Below are positions 37,374 through 48,431 of a DNA stretch of 64,000 nt, piece by piece. The DNA is from Streptomyces sp. NBC_01255. Lineage in GTDB: Bacteria > Actinomycetota > Actinomycetes > Streptomycetales > Streptomycetaceae. The DNA is taken from positions 2,480,001-2,544,000 of the forward strand of contig NZ_CP108474.1 in assembly GCF_036226445.1 (NCBI RefSeq), in the 5' to 3' direction. The translations under genes and the position numbers were made by a program. The first letter of the stretch is position 1, and every line of letters starts with the position of its first letter. The notes beneath the pieces were generated by a model that was not told the DNA's origin, made no database searches, and was given only the letters and a program-made list of their open reading frames with translations.

Positions 37374-37405
37374 GCTCCCGCCCACCGGATCCGGTGGGCG
37401 GGAGC
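37374..37405 (-). terminator. Perfect 32-bp palindrome after glnD
   Basis: gctcccgcccaccgga (37374-37389) and its exact complement (37390-37405) form an uninterrupted palindrome. As RNA it folds into a 14-bp stem with a gauc loop. It lies 17 nt after the glnD stop and is best explained as the terminator of the amtB-glnK-glnD operon. Confidence 0.8.
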
Positions 37406-37421
37406 GGGTCGGTTCGCGGGG

Positions 37422-39911
37422 TCAGCGCAGCGCCGACTCCAGGGCGCGGGCCAGGTCCACGGCCTCCTCGTCGGGGAGGAGGGAGCCGTCGGGGCGGGTC
37501 ACGTACAGGGTGTCGACGGCGTTCGCGCCCAGGGTGGAGACATGGGCGCTGCGGACACGGACCTCGGCGCCCTCCAGGGCGCGGCCGATGCGGTGGAGGA
37601 GGCCGGGGGCGTCCTGGGCGCGGACCTCGATGACGGTGGCGAGCCGGGAGTGGGCGGCGGCGACGGTGACGCGGGGCGGCGGGGCGGTGAGGCCGCGCCG
37701 GCGCGGGTAGGCGGCCTCGCGTTCGGCGAGGCGGGCGGGGATGTCGAGGGAGCCGTCGAGGGCGCGGACGAGGTCGGCGCGGAGGCGGGCGGCCTCGGGC
37801 AGGGAGCCGTACTCGGCGGCGACGCGCCAGTCCAGTACGAGGACGGCTCCGGCGCCGATCCCGGTGGGGAGTTCGACGGCGCGGAGGTCGGCGGCGCGGA
37901 CGGTGAGCCGGTGGAGGGCGAGGACGCCGGCGACGGCGGGGAGGACGCCTGGCTGCTCGGGCAGCGCGATGAGGAGTTCGACGCCGACGGGTTCGGGTTC
38001 CTCGGGTTCCGCCACGACCGGTTCGGTGTGGAGGGTGAGGACGGGTTCGCCGGTGCGCAGGGCCTCGATCGCGAGGCGTTCCTGTTCGGCGCTGGGGGCG
38101 GCGGCCTCGGGGTCGGGGAGGGGCTCGCCCGCGAGGACGCCGGCGACCCGTTTGACCAGGTCGGCGACGAGCGACGCGCGCCAGGAGGACCAGGCGGCGG
38201 GGCCCGTGGCGAGCGCGTCGGCCTCGGTGAGGGCGTGCAGCAGTTCCAGCGTGCCGAGGGTGCCGACGGCGTCGGCGACGGACCGGACGGTGGCGGGGTC
38301 GTCGAGGTCGCGCCGGGTGGCGGTCTCGACGAGGAGGAGGTGGTGGCGGACGGCGGTGGCGATGACGCCGGTGTCCGTGCGGTCGAAGCCGATGCGGGTG
38401 GCGAGGTCGCGGGCGATGGTCTCGCCGGCGACGGAGTGGTCGCCGGGCCAGCCCTTGCCGATGTCGTGGAGGAGGGCGGCGACGAGGAGGAGGTCGGGGC
38501 GGCCGACGCGGCGGGTGAGGGAGGCGGCGCGTACGGCGGTCTCGACGAGGTGCCGGTCGACGGTCCAGGTGTGGACGGGGTTGCGCTGGGGGCGGCACCG
38601 CACGCGCTCCCAGTCGGGGAGCAGCCGGGTGATCAGCCCTTCGGCCTCCAGGGCCTCCCAGACGGGCACGGTCGACTCCCCCGCGCCGAGGAGCGTGACG
38701 AGCTCCTCGCGGGCCTCGGCGGGCCACGGTACGGGCAGGGGTTTGGCGGCGGCCGCGAGGCGGCGTACGGCGTGCAGGGAGATCGGCAGGCCGGACTGCG
38801 CGGCGGCCGCGGCGGCCCGCAGCGGGAGGACGGGGTCGCGGTCGGGTTTGGCCGAGAGGGCGAGGACGACCTCGCCGTCCATCTCGACGACGCCTTCGGC
38901 GAGGGGCGTGCGCTCGACGGGCGGCTTCGCGCCACCCACCCGTGCCCCGCCCGTCCGGCCGGCCGCCCTGCCGCCACCGGCGCGTCCGCCGAGGAGGGCG
39001 CGCAGTCGGGGCCGTGCCGAGCGGGCCTTGAGGACGCGGTTGACCTCGCGCCAGGTGACGTCGGTGGCGTACGAGATGACTCGCGCGGCCTCGTACACCT
39101 CGCGGAGCAGGGTGTCGGCGTCGAGGAGGCCGAGTTCCTCGGCGACCGCGTCCTGTTCCTGAAGGGCGAGCCGGTCGGTGGCCCGGCCGGTCGCGAGGTG
39201 CAGGGCGTCGCGGGCGTCGAGGAGGCGGCGCCTGGCGGCGTCGAGGCCTTCGCGGGGGGCGTCGGCGAGCCAGGAGGCGGCGACAGCCCGGAGCACCTGG
39301 GCGTCGCGCAGTCCGCCCCGCGCCTCCTTGAGGTCGGGTTCGAGGAGGAACTGGAGCTCCCCCATGCGGTCGGCGCGCTCGCGGCAGAGTTCGTCGAGTT
39401 CGGGGAGGCGTTTGGGTGCCTGGTTGCGCCAGTCGGCGAGGACGGTGGTGCGGAGGGCGGCGACGAGGCCGGTGTCCCCGGCGACGTGCCGGGCGTCGAG
39501 GAGGCCGAGCTGGACCTTGAGGTCCTCGCCGGCGGTGGTGCGGGCCTCGGCGGGGGTGCGGACGGAGTGGTCGAGGGCCATGCCCAGGTCCCAGACGGGG
39601 TACCAGATCCGGTCGGCGAGGGCGGCGACGGCGGCCTTGTCGGCGCTGCCGTCGTGGAGCAGGAGGAGGTCGAGGTCGCTGCGGGGGGAGAGTTCGGCGC
39701 GCCCGTAGCCGCCGACGGCGACGAGGGCGGTCCCGCGGGGCGGTGCGGCGGCGGCGAAGAGCGCGGCCAGCCAGTCGTCGGTGAGCCGGGCGAGGGCGGC
39801 ACGGCGCGGCGGCCCGGACCGCTCCTTCTCGTGGAGGAGGAGCAGCCGGGCCGCCGCGTAACCGCCGGGTCCCGAATCTTCGTTCTGCGTACGCGCTTCG
39901 AGGCTCGTCAC
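37422..39911 (-). CDS. glnD: PII uridylyl/adenylyltransferase GlnD
   Basis: 829 residues from GTG 39911. The nucleotidyltransferase motif GGYGRAELSPRSDLDLLLL is near residue 70. The HD domain has LLHDIGKGW with His482-Asp483. Two C-terminal ACT domains include RAQDAPGLLHRIGRALEGAE. GlnD modifies PII according to nitrogen status; in Streptomyces the modification reported is adenylylation of GlnK Tyr51. It starts 20 nt after glnK. Confidence 0.96.
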   Translation of the reverse strand: MTSLEARTQNEDSGPGGYAAARLLLLHEKERSGPPRRAALARLTDDWLAALFAAAAPPRGTALVAVGGYGRAELSPRSDLDLLLLHDGSADKAAVAALADRIWYPVWDLGMALDHSVRTPAEARTTAGEDLKVQLGLLDARHVAGDTGLVAALRTTVLADWRNQAPKRLPELDELCRERADRMGELQFLLEPDLKEARGGLRDAQVLRAVAASWLADAPREGLDAARRRLLDARDALHLATGRATDRLALQEQDAVAEELGLLDADTLLREVYEAARVISYATDVTWREVNRVLKARSARPRLRALLGGRAGGGRAAGRTGGARVGGAKPPVERTPLAEGVVEMDGEVVLALSAKPDRDPVLPLRAAAAAAQSGLPISLHAVRRLAAAAKPLPVPWPAEAREELVTLLGAGESTVPVWEALEAEGLITRLLPDWERVRCRPQRNPVHTWTVDRHLVETAVRAASLTRRVGRPDLLLVAALLHDIGKGWPGDHSVAGETIARDLATRIGFDRTDTGVIATAVRHHLLLVETATRRDLDDPATVRSVADAVGTLGTLELLHALTEADALATGPAAWSSWRASLVADLVKRVAGVLAGEPLPDPEAAAPSAEQERLAIEALRTGEPVLTLHTEPVVAEPEEPEPVGVELLIALPEQPGVLPAVAGVLALHRLTVRAADLRAVELPTGIGAGAVLVLDWRVAAEYGSLPEAARLRADLVRALDGSLDIPARLAEREAAYPRRRGLTAPPPRVTVAAAHSRLATVIEVRAQDAPGLLHRIGRALEGAEVRVRSAHVSTLGANAVDTLYVTRPDGSLLPDEEAVDLARALESALR

Positions 39912-39931
39912 CCGGCGGCTCCTTCGTGTGC

Positions 39932-41957
<2,026 letters not shown>

Positions 41958-43466
41958 TCAGACCGCTTCGGCCGCCTCGGGCAGGAGCTGGGTGAGCCGG
42001 TCGGTGAGCTGCACGACCTCGGCGACGTCGCTGTAGTTGCGGGCGGCGTGGTCGACGGTCTTGCGGAGCCGGGTGTTGACGCGCTCGGAGCGGATGCTCC
42101 GCGCGACGCCCAGGGCCTTCTCGGCGAGGACGACGGACTGCTCGGGCTCGCGCTTGAGGAGGTGGACGGTGGCCATGCCGATCAGGTTGAGCGCGTACGA
42201 CCGCTGGTGGTCGGGGTCCTTCTCGAAGAGCTCGACGGCCCGCTCCATGACGGGTTCGGCGAGGGACGCGTAGGTCGGTGAGCGGCCCGCGACGTAGGCG
42301 AGGTCGCGGTAGGAGTGGGAGTTCTCGCCGTTGAGTTCGGCCTCGGAGAAGAAGCCGATCCAGTCGGGCTCGGGCTCGCCGTCGAGACCGACGTCGGCGA
42401 AGGTGTCCTCGGCCATCCGGACGGCCCGCTTGCACTTGGAGGGCTGGCCCATGTTGGCGTAGGCGCGGGCCTCCATCGCATACAGCATGGCCTGGGTGCG
42501 GGCGGTGGCGCAGTCGCGACTGCCGTACTGGGCGAGGTGGATGAGTTCGAGGGCGTCGTCGGGCCGGCCGAGGTGGATCATCTGGCGGCTCATGGAGGAC
42601 AGGATGTACGAGCCGAGGGGCTTGTCCCCGGCCTCCTTGGCGGCGTGCAGCGCGAGCACGAAGTACTTCTGGGCGGTGGGCTGGAGGCCCACGTCGTAGC
42701 TCATCCAGCCGGCGAGCTCGGCGAGCTCGGCGGCGCAGGTGAAGAGGCGCTTGGCGGTGGCGGCGGGCTGGGGCTCCTGGAGGAGGTCGGTGACCTCGTG
42801 GAGCTGTCCGACGACGGCCTTGCGGCGCAGTCCCCCGCCGCACTGGGCGTCCCACTTGCGGAACATGGCGGTGGTGGATTCGAGGAGGTCGAGCTCGATG
42901 TCGGAGAGCCGGTTGGAGCGGCGGCTGTCGGCGAGGGACTCGGGGCGCTCGATGTCGGTGACCGGGGTGGGGACGAGCCAGCGCTGCATCGGCTCGATGA
43001 GGGCGGGTCCCGCGGCGAGCGACAGCGAGGAGCCGAGGAAACCGCGCCGGGCGAGCATGAGGTCGCTGCGGGAGAACTCGCTCAGCAGGGCGACGGTCTG
43101 GGGCCCGGCCCAGGGCAGGTCCACTCCGGAGACGGACGGGGACTGGTGGGCGGTGCGCAGGCCGAGGTCCTCGACGGCGACGACGGAGCCGAAGCGCTCG
43201 GAGAACAGCTCGGAGAGGATCCGCGGGATGGGCTCGCGGGGCTGCTCGCCGTCGAGCCAGCGGCGGACGCGCGAGGTGTCCGTCGAGATGTGGTGCGCGC
43301 CCATCTGGCGCGCCCTGCGGTTCACTTGCCGTGCCAGTTCGCCCTTGGACCAGCCGCTGCGCACGAACCACGAGCCCAGCTGCTCGTTCGGGCGCTTGCC
43401 GGCAGTCGTACCGTCTGCGCCGTTGCCGCCCACTGGAACGCCCCCATCCACCTGATTGCCTGTCAT
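41958..43466 (-). CDS. nsdA: NsdA-type developmental repressor
   Basis: 502 residues. It corresponds to NsdA of S. coelicolor (negative regulator of sporulation and antibiotic production) by sequence style and by position next to amtB. The N-terminal part has SWFVRSGWSKGELARQVNRR and VRRWLDGEQPREPIPRI, a helix-turn-helix-like region. The rest is alpha-helical with TPR-like stretches (PDDALELIHLAQYG, RAYANMGQPSKCKRAVRMAE). ATG 43466 is chosen; longer upstream readings are implausible. The molecular mechanism is not clear. Confidence 0.9.
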   Translation of the reverse strand: MTGNQVDGGVPVGGNGADGTTAGKRPNEQLGSWFVRSGWSKGELARQVNRRARQMGAHHISTDTSRVRRWLDGEQPREPIPRILSELFSERFGSVVAVEDLGLRTAHQSPSVSGVDLPWAGPQTVALLSEFSRSDLMLARRGFLGSSLSLAAGPALIEPMQRWLVPTPVTDIERPESLADSRRSNRLSDIELDLLESTTAMFRKWDAQCGGGLRRKAVVGQLHEVTDLLQEPQPAATAKRLFTCAAELAELAGWMSYDVGLQPTAQKYFVLALHAAKEAGDKPLGSYILSSMSRQMIHLGRPDDALELIHLAQYGSRDCATARTQAMLYAMEARAYANMGQPSKCKRAVRMAEDTFADVGLDGEPEPDWIGFFSEAELNGENSHSYRDLAYVAGRSPTYASLAEPVMERAVELFEKDPDHQRSYALNLIGMATVHLLKREPEQSVVLAEKALGVARSIRSERVNTRLRKTVDHAARNYSDVAEVVQLTDRLTQLLPEAAEAV

Positions 43467-43861
43467 GCGAACCCCTATCAGAATGCCGCCTCGCACGGCC
43501 GCTCGTCCGGGGTTCTCACTCCTTCGAACTGGAAACCGGGTTGCCTCCGGCATACCCGTGCGCGCAAGCGGCCCCGGGGTTCGAGTACCGAAAGTAATCC
43601 TACGATCACCCCTCCCGTGAGGGCGATTCAAGAAACGCCACCATTCGCCACCCCTTCGAATGAACTCGCCACGCGTCGGACGCGATTCACTTGACATGCG
43701 ACGAACCCGGAGTCGGCGGACGGATGCGCGGAGAGGCGCGCGCGACGGCCCGCACCACCCCGCCCACGACCGCACGCCACAAACGGCGACGGACCGTGAC
43801 CAAAGGTGACGACGACGCTCCGGGTCGTAACCACCGGCGCGTTCGACCCGTTGGAGGGGGC
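43467..43861. other. Divergent intergenic region, nsdA / Prim-Pol-like gene
   Basis: 395 bp without a supported gene and less GC-rich than its surroundings around 43590-43700. On the minus strand TAGGAT (complement of 43597-43602) is a candidate nsdA -10 box. On the plus strand TTGACA at 43689-43694 is a consensus -35 but lacks a -10 at the right distance. The upstream extension of the Prim-Pol reading frame is rejected because the ribosome-binding site is at 43862. Confidence 0.5.
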
Positions 43862-44515
43862 ATGGGCTTCACGATCGGCGGCATTCGTGAGATGCGGTCC
43901 GGCGCGCGCCGCCGCGTGCGCACCACGGAGTGCACAGCGGTGGCCGAGTACACAGGACTGTGGGGCTGGGACGTGGCCCCCGGGGCACGCGCGGCCTCCG
44001 GCCAGTGCTCCTGCGGGGATCCGGCGTGTACGGCTCCGGGGGCGCATCCGCTCTCCTTCGCCGAACCGGTGCCGGCGGGCGCCGGTCTCGACGACGCGAC
44101 GAAGGCGTGGGCGGAGTACCCGGGCGCGGCGCTGATGCTTCCCGTGGGCCGGGCCTTCGACGTCATCGAGGTCGCGGAGGCGGCGGGCCGCCTGGCGCTC
44201 GTCCGGCTGGAGCGCATGGGGCTGCCGCTGGGCCCGGTGTGCGCGACCCCGACCGGCCGGGCGCGGTTCTTCGTGGCGCCTGGCGCGGCGGCCGAGCTGC
44301 CGCAGCTGCTGTACCGGATGGGCTGGGACGACGCCGATCTGGACCTGCACTGTCTGGGGCCCGGCGCCCACATCACCGCTCCCCCGTCGGATCTGGGCGG
44401 GCTCGGGCCGGTGCGCTGGCTGCGGCCGCCGACGCTGGACACGGCGGGCGCTCCGCCGGAGGCGCGGCTGCTGCTCGGGACGCTGGCGTACATCTGTCAC
44501 CGGACCCAGTTCTAG
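43862..44515 (+). CDS. Stand-alone primase/polymerase (Prim-Pol)-like domain protein
   Basis: 217 residues from ATG 43862 with ggaggggg upstream. The Cys/His block CSCGDPACTAPGAHPL and LMLPVGRAFDVIEV are typical of the 'bifunctional DNA primase/polymerase N-terminal' family. In the catalytic position normally occupied by DxD the protein reads FDVIEV, so activity is doubtful. No helicase domain is attached. The gene is divergent from nsdA and convergent with ftsY. Conserved in streptomycetes; function unknown. Confidence 0.75.
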   Translation: MGFTIGGIREMRSGARRRVRTTECTAVAEYTGLWGWDVAPGARAASGQCSCGDPACTAPGAHPLSFAEPVPAGAGLDDATKAWAEYPGAALMLPVGRAFDVIEVAEAAGRLALVRLERMGLPLGPVCATPTGRARFFVAPGAAAELPQLLYRMGWDDADLDLHCLGPGAHITAPPSDLGGLGPVRWLRPPTLDTAGAPPEARLLLGTLAYICHRTQF

Positions 44516-44584
44516 CCGCCGTACATACGTGAGGGCCCCCGCCGGTTCGTGGCGGGGGCCCTCGCGTGTGTTCCCGTACGGCCG

Positions 44585-45811
44585 TCAGTCGCCGATCAGG
44601 GCGTCGACGAAGGCGCCCGGCTCGAACGGCGCCAGGTCGTCCGGGCCCTCACCCAGGCCGATCAGCTTGACCGGGACGCCCAGCTCGCGCTGGACGGCGA
44701 CGACGATGCCGCCCTTGGCGGTGCCGTCGAGCTTGGTCAGGACGATGCCGGTGATGTCGACGACCTCGGCGAAGACGCGGGCCTGGATGAGGCCGTTCTG
44801 GCCGGTGGTGGCGTCGAGGACGAGGAGGATCTCGTCGAGCGGACCGTGCTTCTCGACGACGCGCTTGACCTTGCCGAGCTCGTCCATGAGGCCGGTCTTG
44901 GTGTGGAGGCGGCCGGCGGTGTCGATGAGGACGACGTCGGCGCCCTCGGCGATGCCCTCCTTGACCGCGTCGAAGGCGATCGACGCCGGGTCGCCGCCCT
45001 CGGGTCCGCGCACGGTGCGGGCGCCGACGCGCTCGCCCCAGGTCTGGAGCTGGTCGGCGGCGGCGGCACGGAAGGTGTCGGCGGCGCCGAGGACGACGGA
45101 CTTGCCGTCGGCGACCAGGACACGGGCCAGCTTGCCGGTGGTGGTGGTCTTGCCGGTGCCGTTGACGCCGACGACCATGACCACGCCCGGCACGTCGGCG
45201 GGGCTCTCGGTGTGCACCGTGCGGTCGAGGTCGGGGCCGAGGAGGGCGATCAGCTCCTCGCGGAGCAGGCCGCGCAGCTCGTCGGGGGTGCGGGTGCCGA
45301 GCACCCTGACCCGCTCGCGGAGCCGCTCGACGAGCTCCTGCGTGGGAGCGACGCCGACGTCGGCCGTGAGAAGGGTCTCCTCGATCTCCTCCCAGGTGTC
45401 CTCGTCGAGGTGCTCGCGGGACAGGAGCGTCAGGAGCCCCTTGCCGAGCGAGTTCTGGGAGCGGGCGAGCCGGGCACGGAGCCGTACGAGACGGCCGGCG
45501 GTCGGCTCGGGCACCTCGATCTCGGGCGCCGGGGGCGCGCTGACGAGGGGGTCCTCGACGGCGGCGGGCGTCTCGACGGCCTCATCGGCCGTCGGGAGCT
45601 CGACCTCCTCGACCGTGCGGCGTGGTTCCTCCCGCGGCGTCTCCGCCTCCTCGCCGACGTGCGGTTCGGCGGGCGGAGCGGTGATGGTCGGCGTGGTGGA
45701 CGGCGGCTCGGCCGGCGGCAGCTGCTTCTTCTTGCGGCCACTGATCACGAGCCCGCTCGTCACGGCGACCGCGACGACCAGAGCGATGACTACAGCAAGG
45801 ATGAGTTCCAT
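44585..45811 (-). CDS. ftsY: Signal recognition particle receptor FtsY
   Basis: 408 residues. A single N-terminal membrane segment ([20 protein letters not shown]) is followed by an acidic Pro/Glu-rich linker of about 80 residues and the NG GTPase domain. G motifs are [38 protein letters not shown] and [10 protein letters not shown]. It docks the Ffh-ribosome complex at the membrane. ATG 45811 gives the membrane segment at the very N-terminus. Confidence 0.97.
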   Translation of the reverse strand: MELILAVVIALVVAVAVTSGLVISGRKKKQLPPAEPPSTTPTITAPPAEPHVGEEAETPREEPRRTVEEVELPTADEAVETPAAVEDPLVSAPPAPEIEVPEPTAGRLVRLRARLARSQNSLGKGLLTLLSREHLDEDTWEEIEETLLTADVGVAPTQELVERLRERVRVLGTRTPDELRGLLREELIALLGPDLDRTVHTESPADVPGVVMVVGVNGTGKTTTTGKLARVLVADGKSVVLGAADTFRAAAADQLQTWGERVGARTVRGPEGGDPASIAFDAVKEGIAEGADVVLIDTAGRLHTKTGLMDELGKVKRVVEKHGPLDEILLVLDATTGQNGLIQARVFAEVVDITGIVLTKLDGTAKGGIVVAVQRELGVPVKLIGLGEGPDDLAPFEPGAFVDALIGD

Positions 45812-45896
45812 AACGCTGACCAGTATCGGCCACGAGGGGCACAAAGGCGGAGCACGTAACCTAGATGGCTCCCCCACCTTTTTACGGAGTACCCCC

Positions 45897-47354
45897 ATGT
45901 CCCACGACGCCTCCGAAGGCGCAGGCGCGACGCACGACGGCGCGATGGAGACCCGCGGTCTCGAGCCCGTCCCCGACGCCGAGCGGACCGGTCGGGTCCG
46001 CGAGCTGTTCCCGACCTGGGTCGCGGCCAACATCAGTGTGCTTCTGCTCACGATGGGCGCCGGTCTGATCGTCTTCAACGGCCTGAACTTCTGGCAGGTA
46101 CTGACCGTGGCGATCGCCGCGCCGGTCCTCTCGTACGGGATCGTCGGCCTGATCTCGATCGCGGGCAAGCGCGGTGGTGCGCCGGGCATGGCGCTGTCGC
46201 GGGCCGTGTTCGGCCAGCGCGGAAACCTTTTTCCCGGTGCGCTGATCTGGGTCGCCCGCTGGGGCTGGGAGACCATCAACGCGGTGACCGGCGCCTACGC
46301 GGTGCTGACCGTGCTCGACCTGCTCTTCGGCGTGAAGTCGAACACGCTGCTCATCGTGGTGACGCTGCTGCTCTTCGTCACCTGCACCTTCCTCGTGTCG
46401 GGCCTGGGGATCAACGCACTGCGGGTGTGCAGCAAGTGGTCCACGTACCTCTTCGGCGCCTTCTCGGTCCTCGTCCTGGTCTATCTGGTGGCGAACACCG
46501 ACTGGTCCGCGGTCTTCGACAAGCCGGCGGGTTCGACCGCGATGATGGTCGCGGGCATCGGCACGATCGCGGCCGGCGGCATCAGCTGGGTCCCGTCGGG
46601 GCCGGACTTCACCCGCTACCTGCCCCGTACGGCCTCCTCGAAGGCGATGGTCGGCTCGACGGTCGGCGGCGCCGGGATCGTGGTCCTGCCGATGGTGCTG
46701 ATGGGCGCGGTCATGGCGGTGTCGACTCCGGACCTGGCCTCGGCGCAGGACCCGGTCTCCTTCATCGGTGAGCTGCTCCCGATGTGGATCTCCGTGCCGT
46801 ACCTGGTCATCGCGCTGCTCGGGATGCTGCTGATCAACTCGATGTCGATGTACTCGGCCGGCTTCACCGCGCAGACGCTGGGCATCAAGGTGTCGCGCGC
46901 GGCGGCGGTCAGCGTGAACGCGGTGATCAGCCTGATCTTCGGCTTCCTGCTGATGGTGGTGGCGACCAGCTTCATCGGTTCGTTCATCTCCTTCCTCACC
47001 CTGCTCGCGGTGGCGTTCTCGGCGTGGATCGGCGTCTTCGGCGTGGACATGCTGCGCCGGAAGACGTACGACGCGGTGGCGCTGATGGACACCACCCGGA
47101 CCAGTGCCTACTGGTACCGGGGCGGTTACGCCTGGCAGGCGATGACGGCGTGGGCCGTGGCACTGCTCGTGGGCCTGCTGTTCACGAAGGTCGACTGGTT
47201 CTCGGGTCCGCTCGCCTCGTCGTGGATCGGTGAGAACGGCCTGGGCTGGGCAGCGACGATCGTGGTGGCGGGCGTGCTGTACGCCGTGCTGCCGCGGACT
47301 CCCCGGCAGGCGCCGGCGGAGCCCGCCGAGGTGCGCGAGACCGTTTCCATCTGA
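45897..47354 (+). CDS. NCS1-family cytosine/purine permease
   Basis: 485 residues, about 12 membrane segments. LFPTWVAANISVLLLTMGAG, FGQRGNLFPGALIWVARWGW and GGISWVPSGPDFTRYLP are characteristic of the cytosine/purine/hydantoin NCS1 group (CodB/PucI). It would import a nucleobase or related compound with a cation. No deaminase or hydantoinase gene is adjacent, so the substrate stays open. ATG 45897 with cggag upstream; divergent from ftsY with only 85 bp between them. Confidence 0.87.
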   Translation: MSHDASEGAGATHDGAMETRGLEPVPDAERTGRVRELFPTWVAANISVLLLTMGAGLIVFNGLNFWQVLTVAIAAPVLSYGIVGLISIAGKRGGAPGMALSRAVFGQRGNLFPGALIWVARWGWETINAVTGAYAVLTVLDLLFGVKSNTLLIVVTLLLFVTCTFLVSGLGINALRVCSKWSTYLFGAFSVLVLVYLVANTDWSAVFDKPAGSTAMMVAGIGTIAAGGISWVPSGPDFTRYLPRTASSKAMVGSTVGGAGIVVLPMVLMGAVMAVSTPDLASAQDPVSFIGELLPMWISVPYLVIALLGMLLINSMSMYSAGFTAQTLGIKVSRAAAVSVNAVISLIFGFLLMVVATSFIGSFISFLTLLAVAFSAWIGVFGVDMLRRKTYDAVALMDTTRTSAYWYRGGYAWQAMTAWAVALLVGLLFTKVDWFSGPLASSWIGENGLGWAATIVVAGVLYAVLPRTPRQAPAEPAEVRETVSI

Positions 47355-47411
47355 CGTCACGTCATATAGCGTCCCCCTTCGCCGGATCCCACGAGCGGAG
47401 GGGGACTTCCC

Positions 47412-48383
47412 ATGCCCTTCACAGTCGTACGGTTCAACCTCGTCGACCCGCGGGCGACCCCCGTCTCCCTCGCGGCCCGCTACCGGGCCGCCGTCGAGAT
47501 GGCCGCCCACGCCGACGCGCACGGGGTCGACACGGTCCAGACCGAGGAGCACCACGGCGTCGCGAACAACTGGCTGCCCTCCCCCTTCGCCTTCGCGGGC
47601 GCGGTCTTCGGGGCGACGAAGAGGATCGCGGTGACCGTCTCGGCGATCATCGGGCCGCTGCACGACCCGCTGCGCCTCGCGGAGGACATCGCGGTCCTGG
47701 ACCTGCTGAGCGGCGGCCGTCTGGTGACGGTGGCGGGGATCGGCTACCGGCCGGAGGAGTACGAGGAGCGCGGGGTCGACTGGGGCCGGCGCGGGAAGCT
47801 CCAGGACCTGCTCCTGGAGACCCTGCTGACGGCCTGGAAGGGTGAGCCGTTCACGTATCAGGGCCGTACGGTACGGGTCACCCCGCGGCCGCTCACCCAG
47901 CCGCACCCGATGCTGCTGGTCGGTGGCTCGTCGCGGGCGGCGGCGCGGCGGGCGGCCCGGCTCGGGCTGCCGTTCTTCCCGAGCGCGCACCTGCCGGACC
48001 TCGAGGCGTACTACCAGGAGCGGTGTGCCGAGTACGGCACGGAGGGCTGGACGATGATGCCGGCCGAGGAGACGCCGCTGCTGCACCTGTCGGAGGATCC
48101 GGACCGGACCTGGGCGGAGTACGGGGAGCACTTCCTGCACGAGGCGCGGACGTACGCCTCCTGGCAGTCGAAGGACATCCGCTCGGCGGTGCGGTCGACG
48201 GCGACGACGGTGGAGGAGCTGCGTGCGGAGGGCGTGTACCGGGTGGTGACGCCGGACGCCTGCGTGGCGCTCGGCCTGGAGAGCCTGGTGCTGCATCCGC
48301 TGTGCGGCGGGATGCCGGTCGAGGAAGGGTGGCGGAGCCTGCGGCTGTTCTGCGACGGCGTACTGCCCCGGCTCAAGGCATAG
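47412..48383 (+). CDS. LLM-class flavin-dependent oxidoreductase
   Basis: 323 residues, luciferase-like monooxygenase fold. Typical segments are DTVQTEEHHGVANNWLPSP, IGPLHDPLRLAEDIAVLDLL and GGRLVTVAGIGYRPEEYEE. It probably uses FMNH2 or F420H2. Substrate unknown. It follows the permease by 57 nt on the same strand and may be co-transcribed; it is convergent with glcP. Confidence 0.87.
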   Translation: MPFTVVRFNLVDPRATPVSLAARYRAAVEMAAHADAHGVDTVQTEEHHGVANNWLPSPFAFAGAVFGATKRIAVTVSAIIGPLHDPLRLAEDIAVLDLLSGGRLVTVAGIGYRPEEYEERGVDWGRRGKLQDLLLETLLTAWKGEPFTYQGRTVRVTPRPLTQPHPMLLVGGSSRAAARRAARLGLPFFPSAHLPDLEAYYQERCAEYGTEGWTMMPAEETPLLHLSEDPDRTWAEYGEHFLHEARTYASWQSKDIRSAVRSTATTVEELRAEGVYRVVTPDACVALGLESLVLHPLCGGMPVEEGWRSLRLFCDGVLPRLKA

Positions 48384-48431
48384 GACCTCGGGCCGGGGCA
48401 GTTCCGTGGGTGAGGAGAGGGGCAGCGGGGA

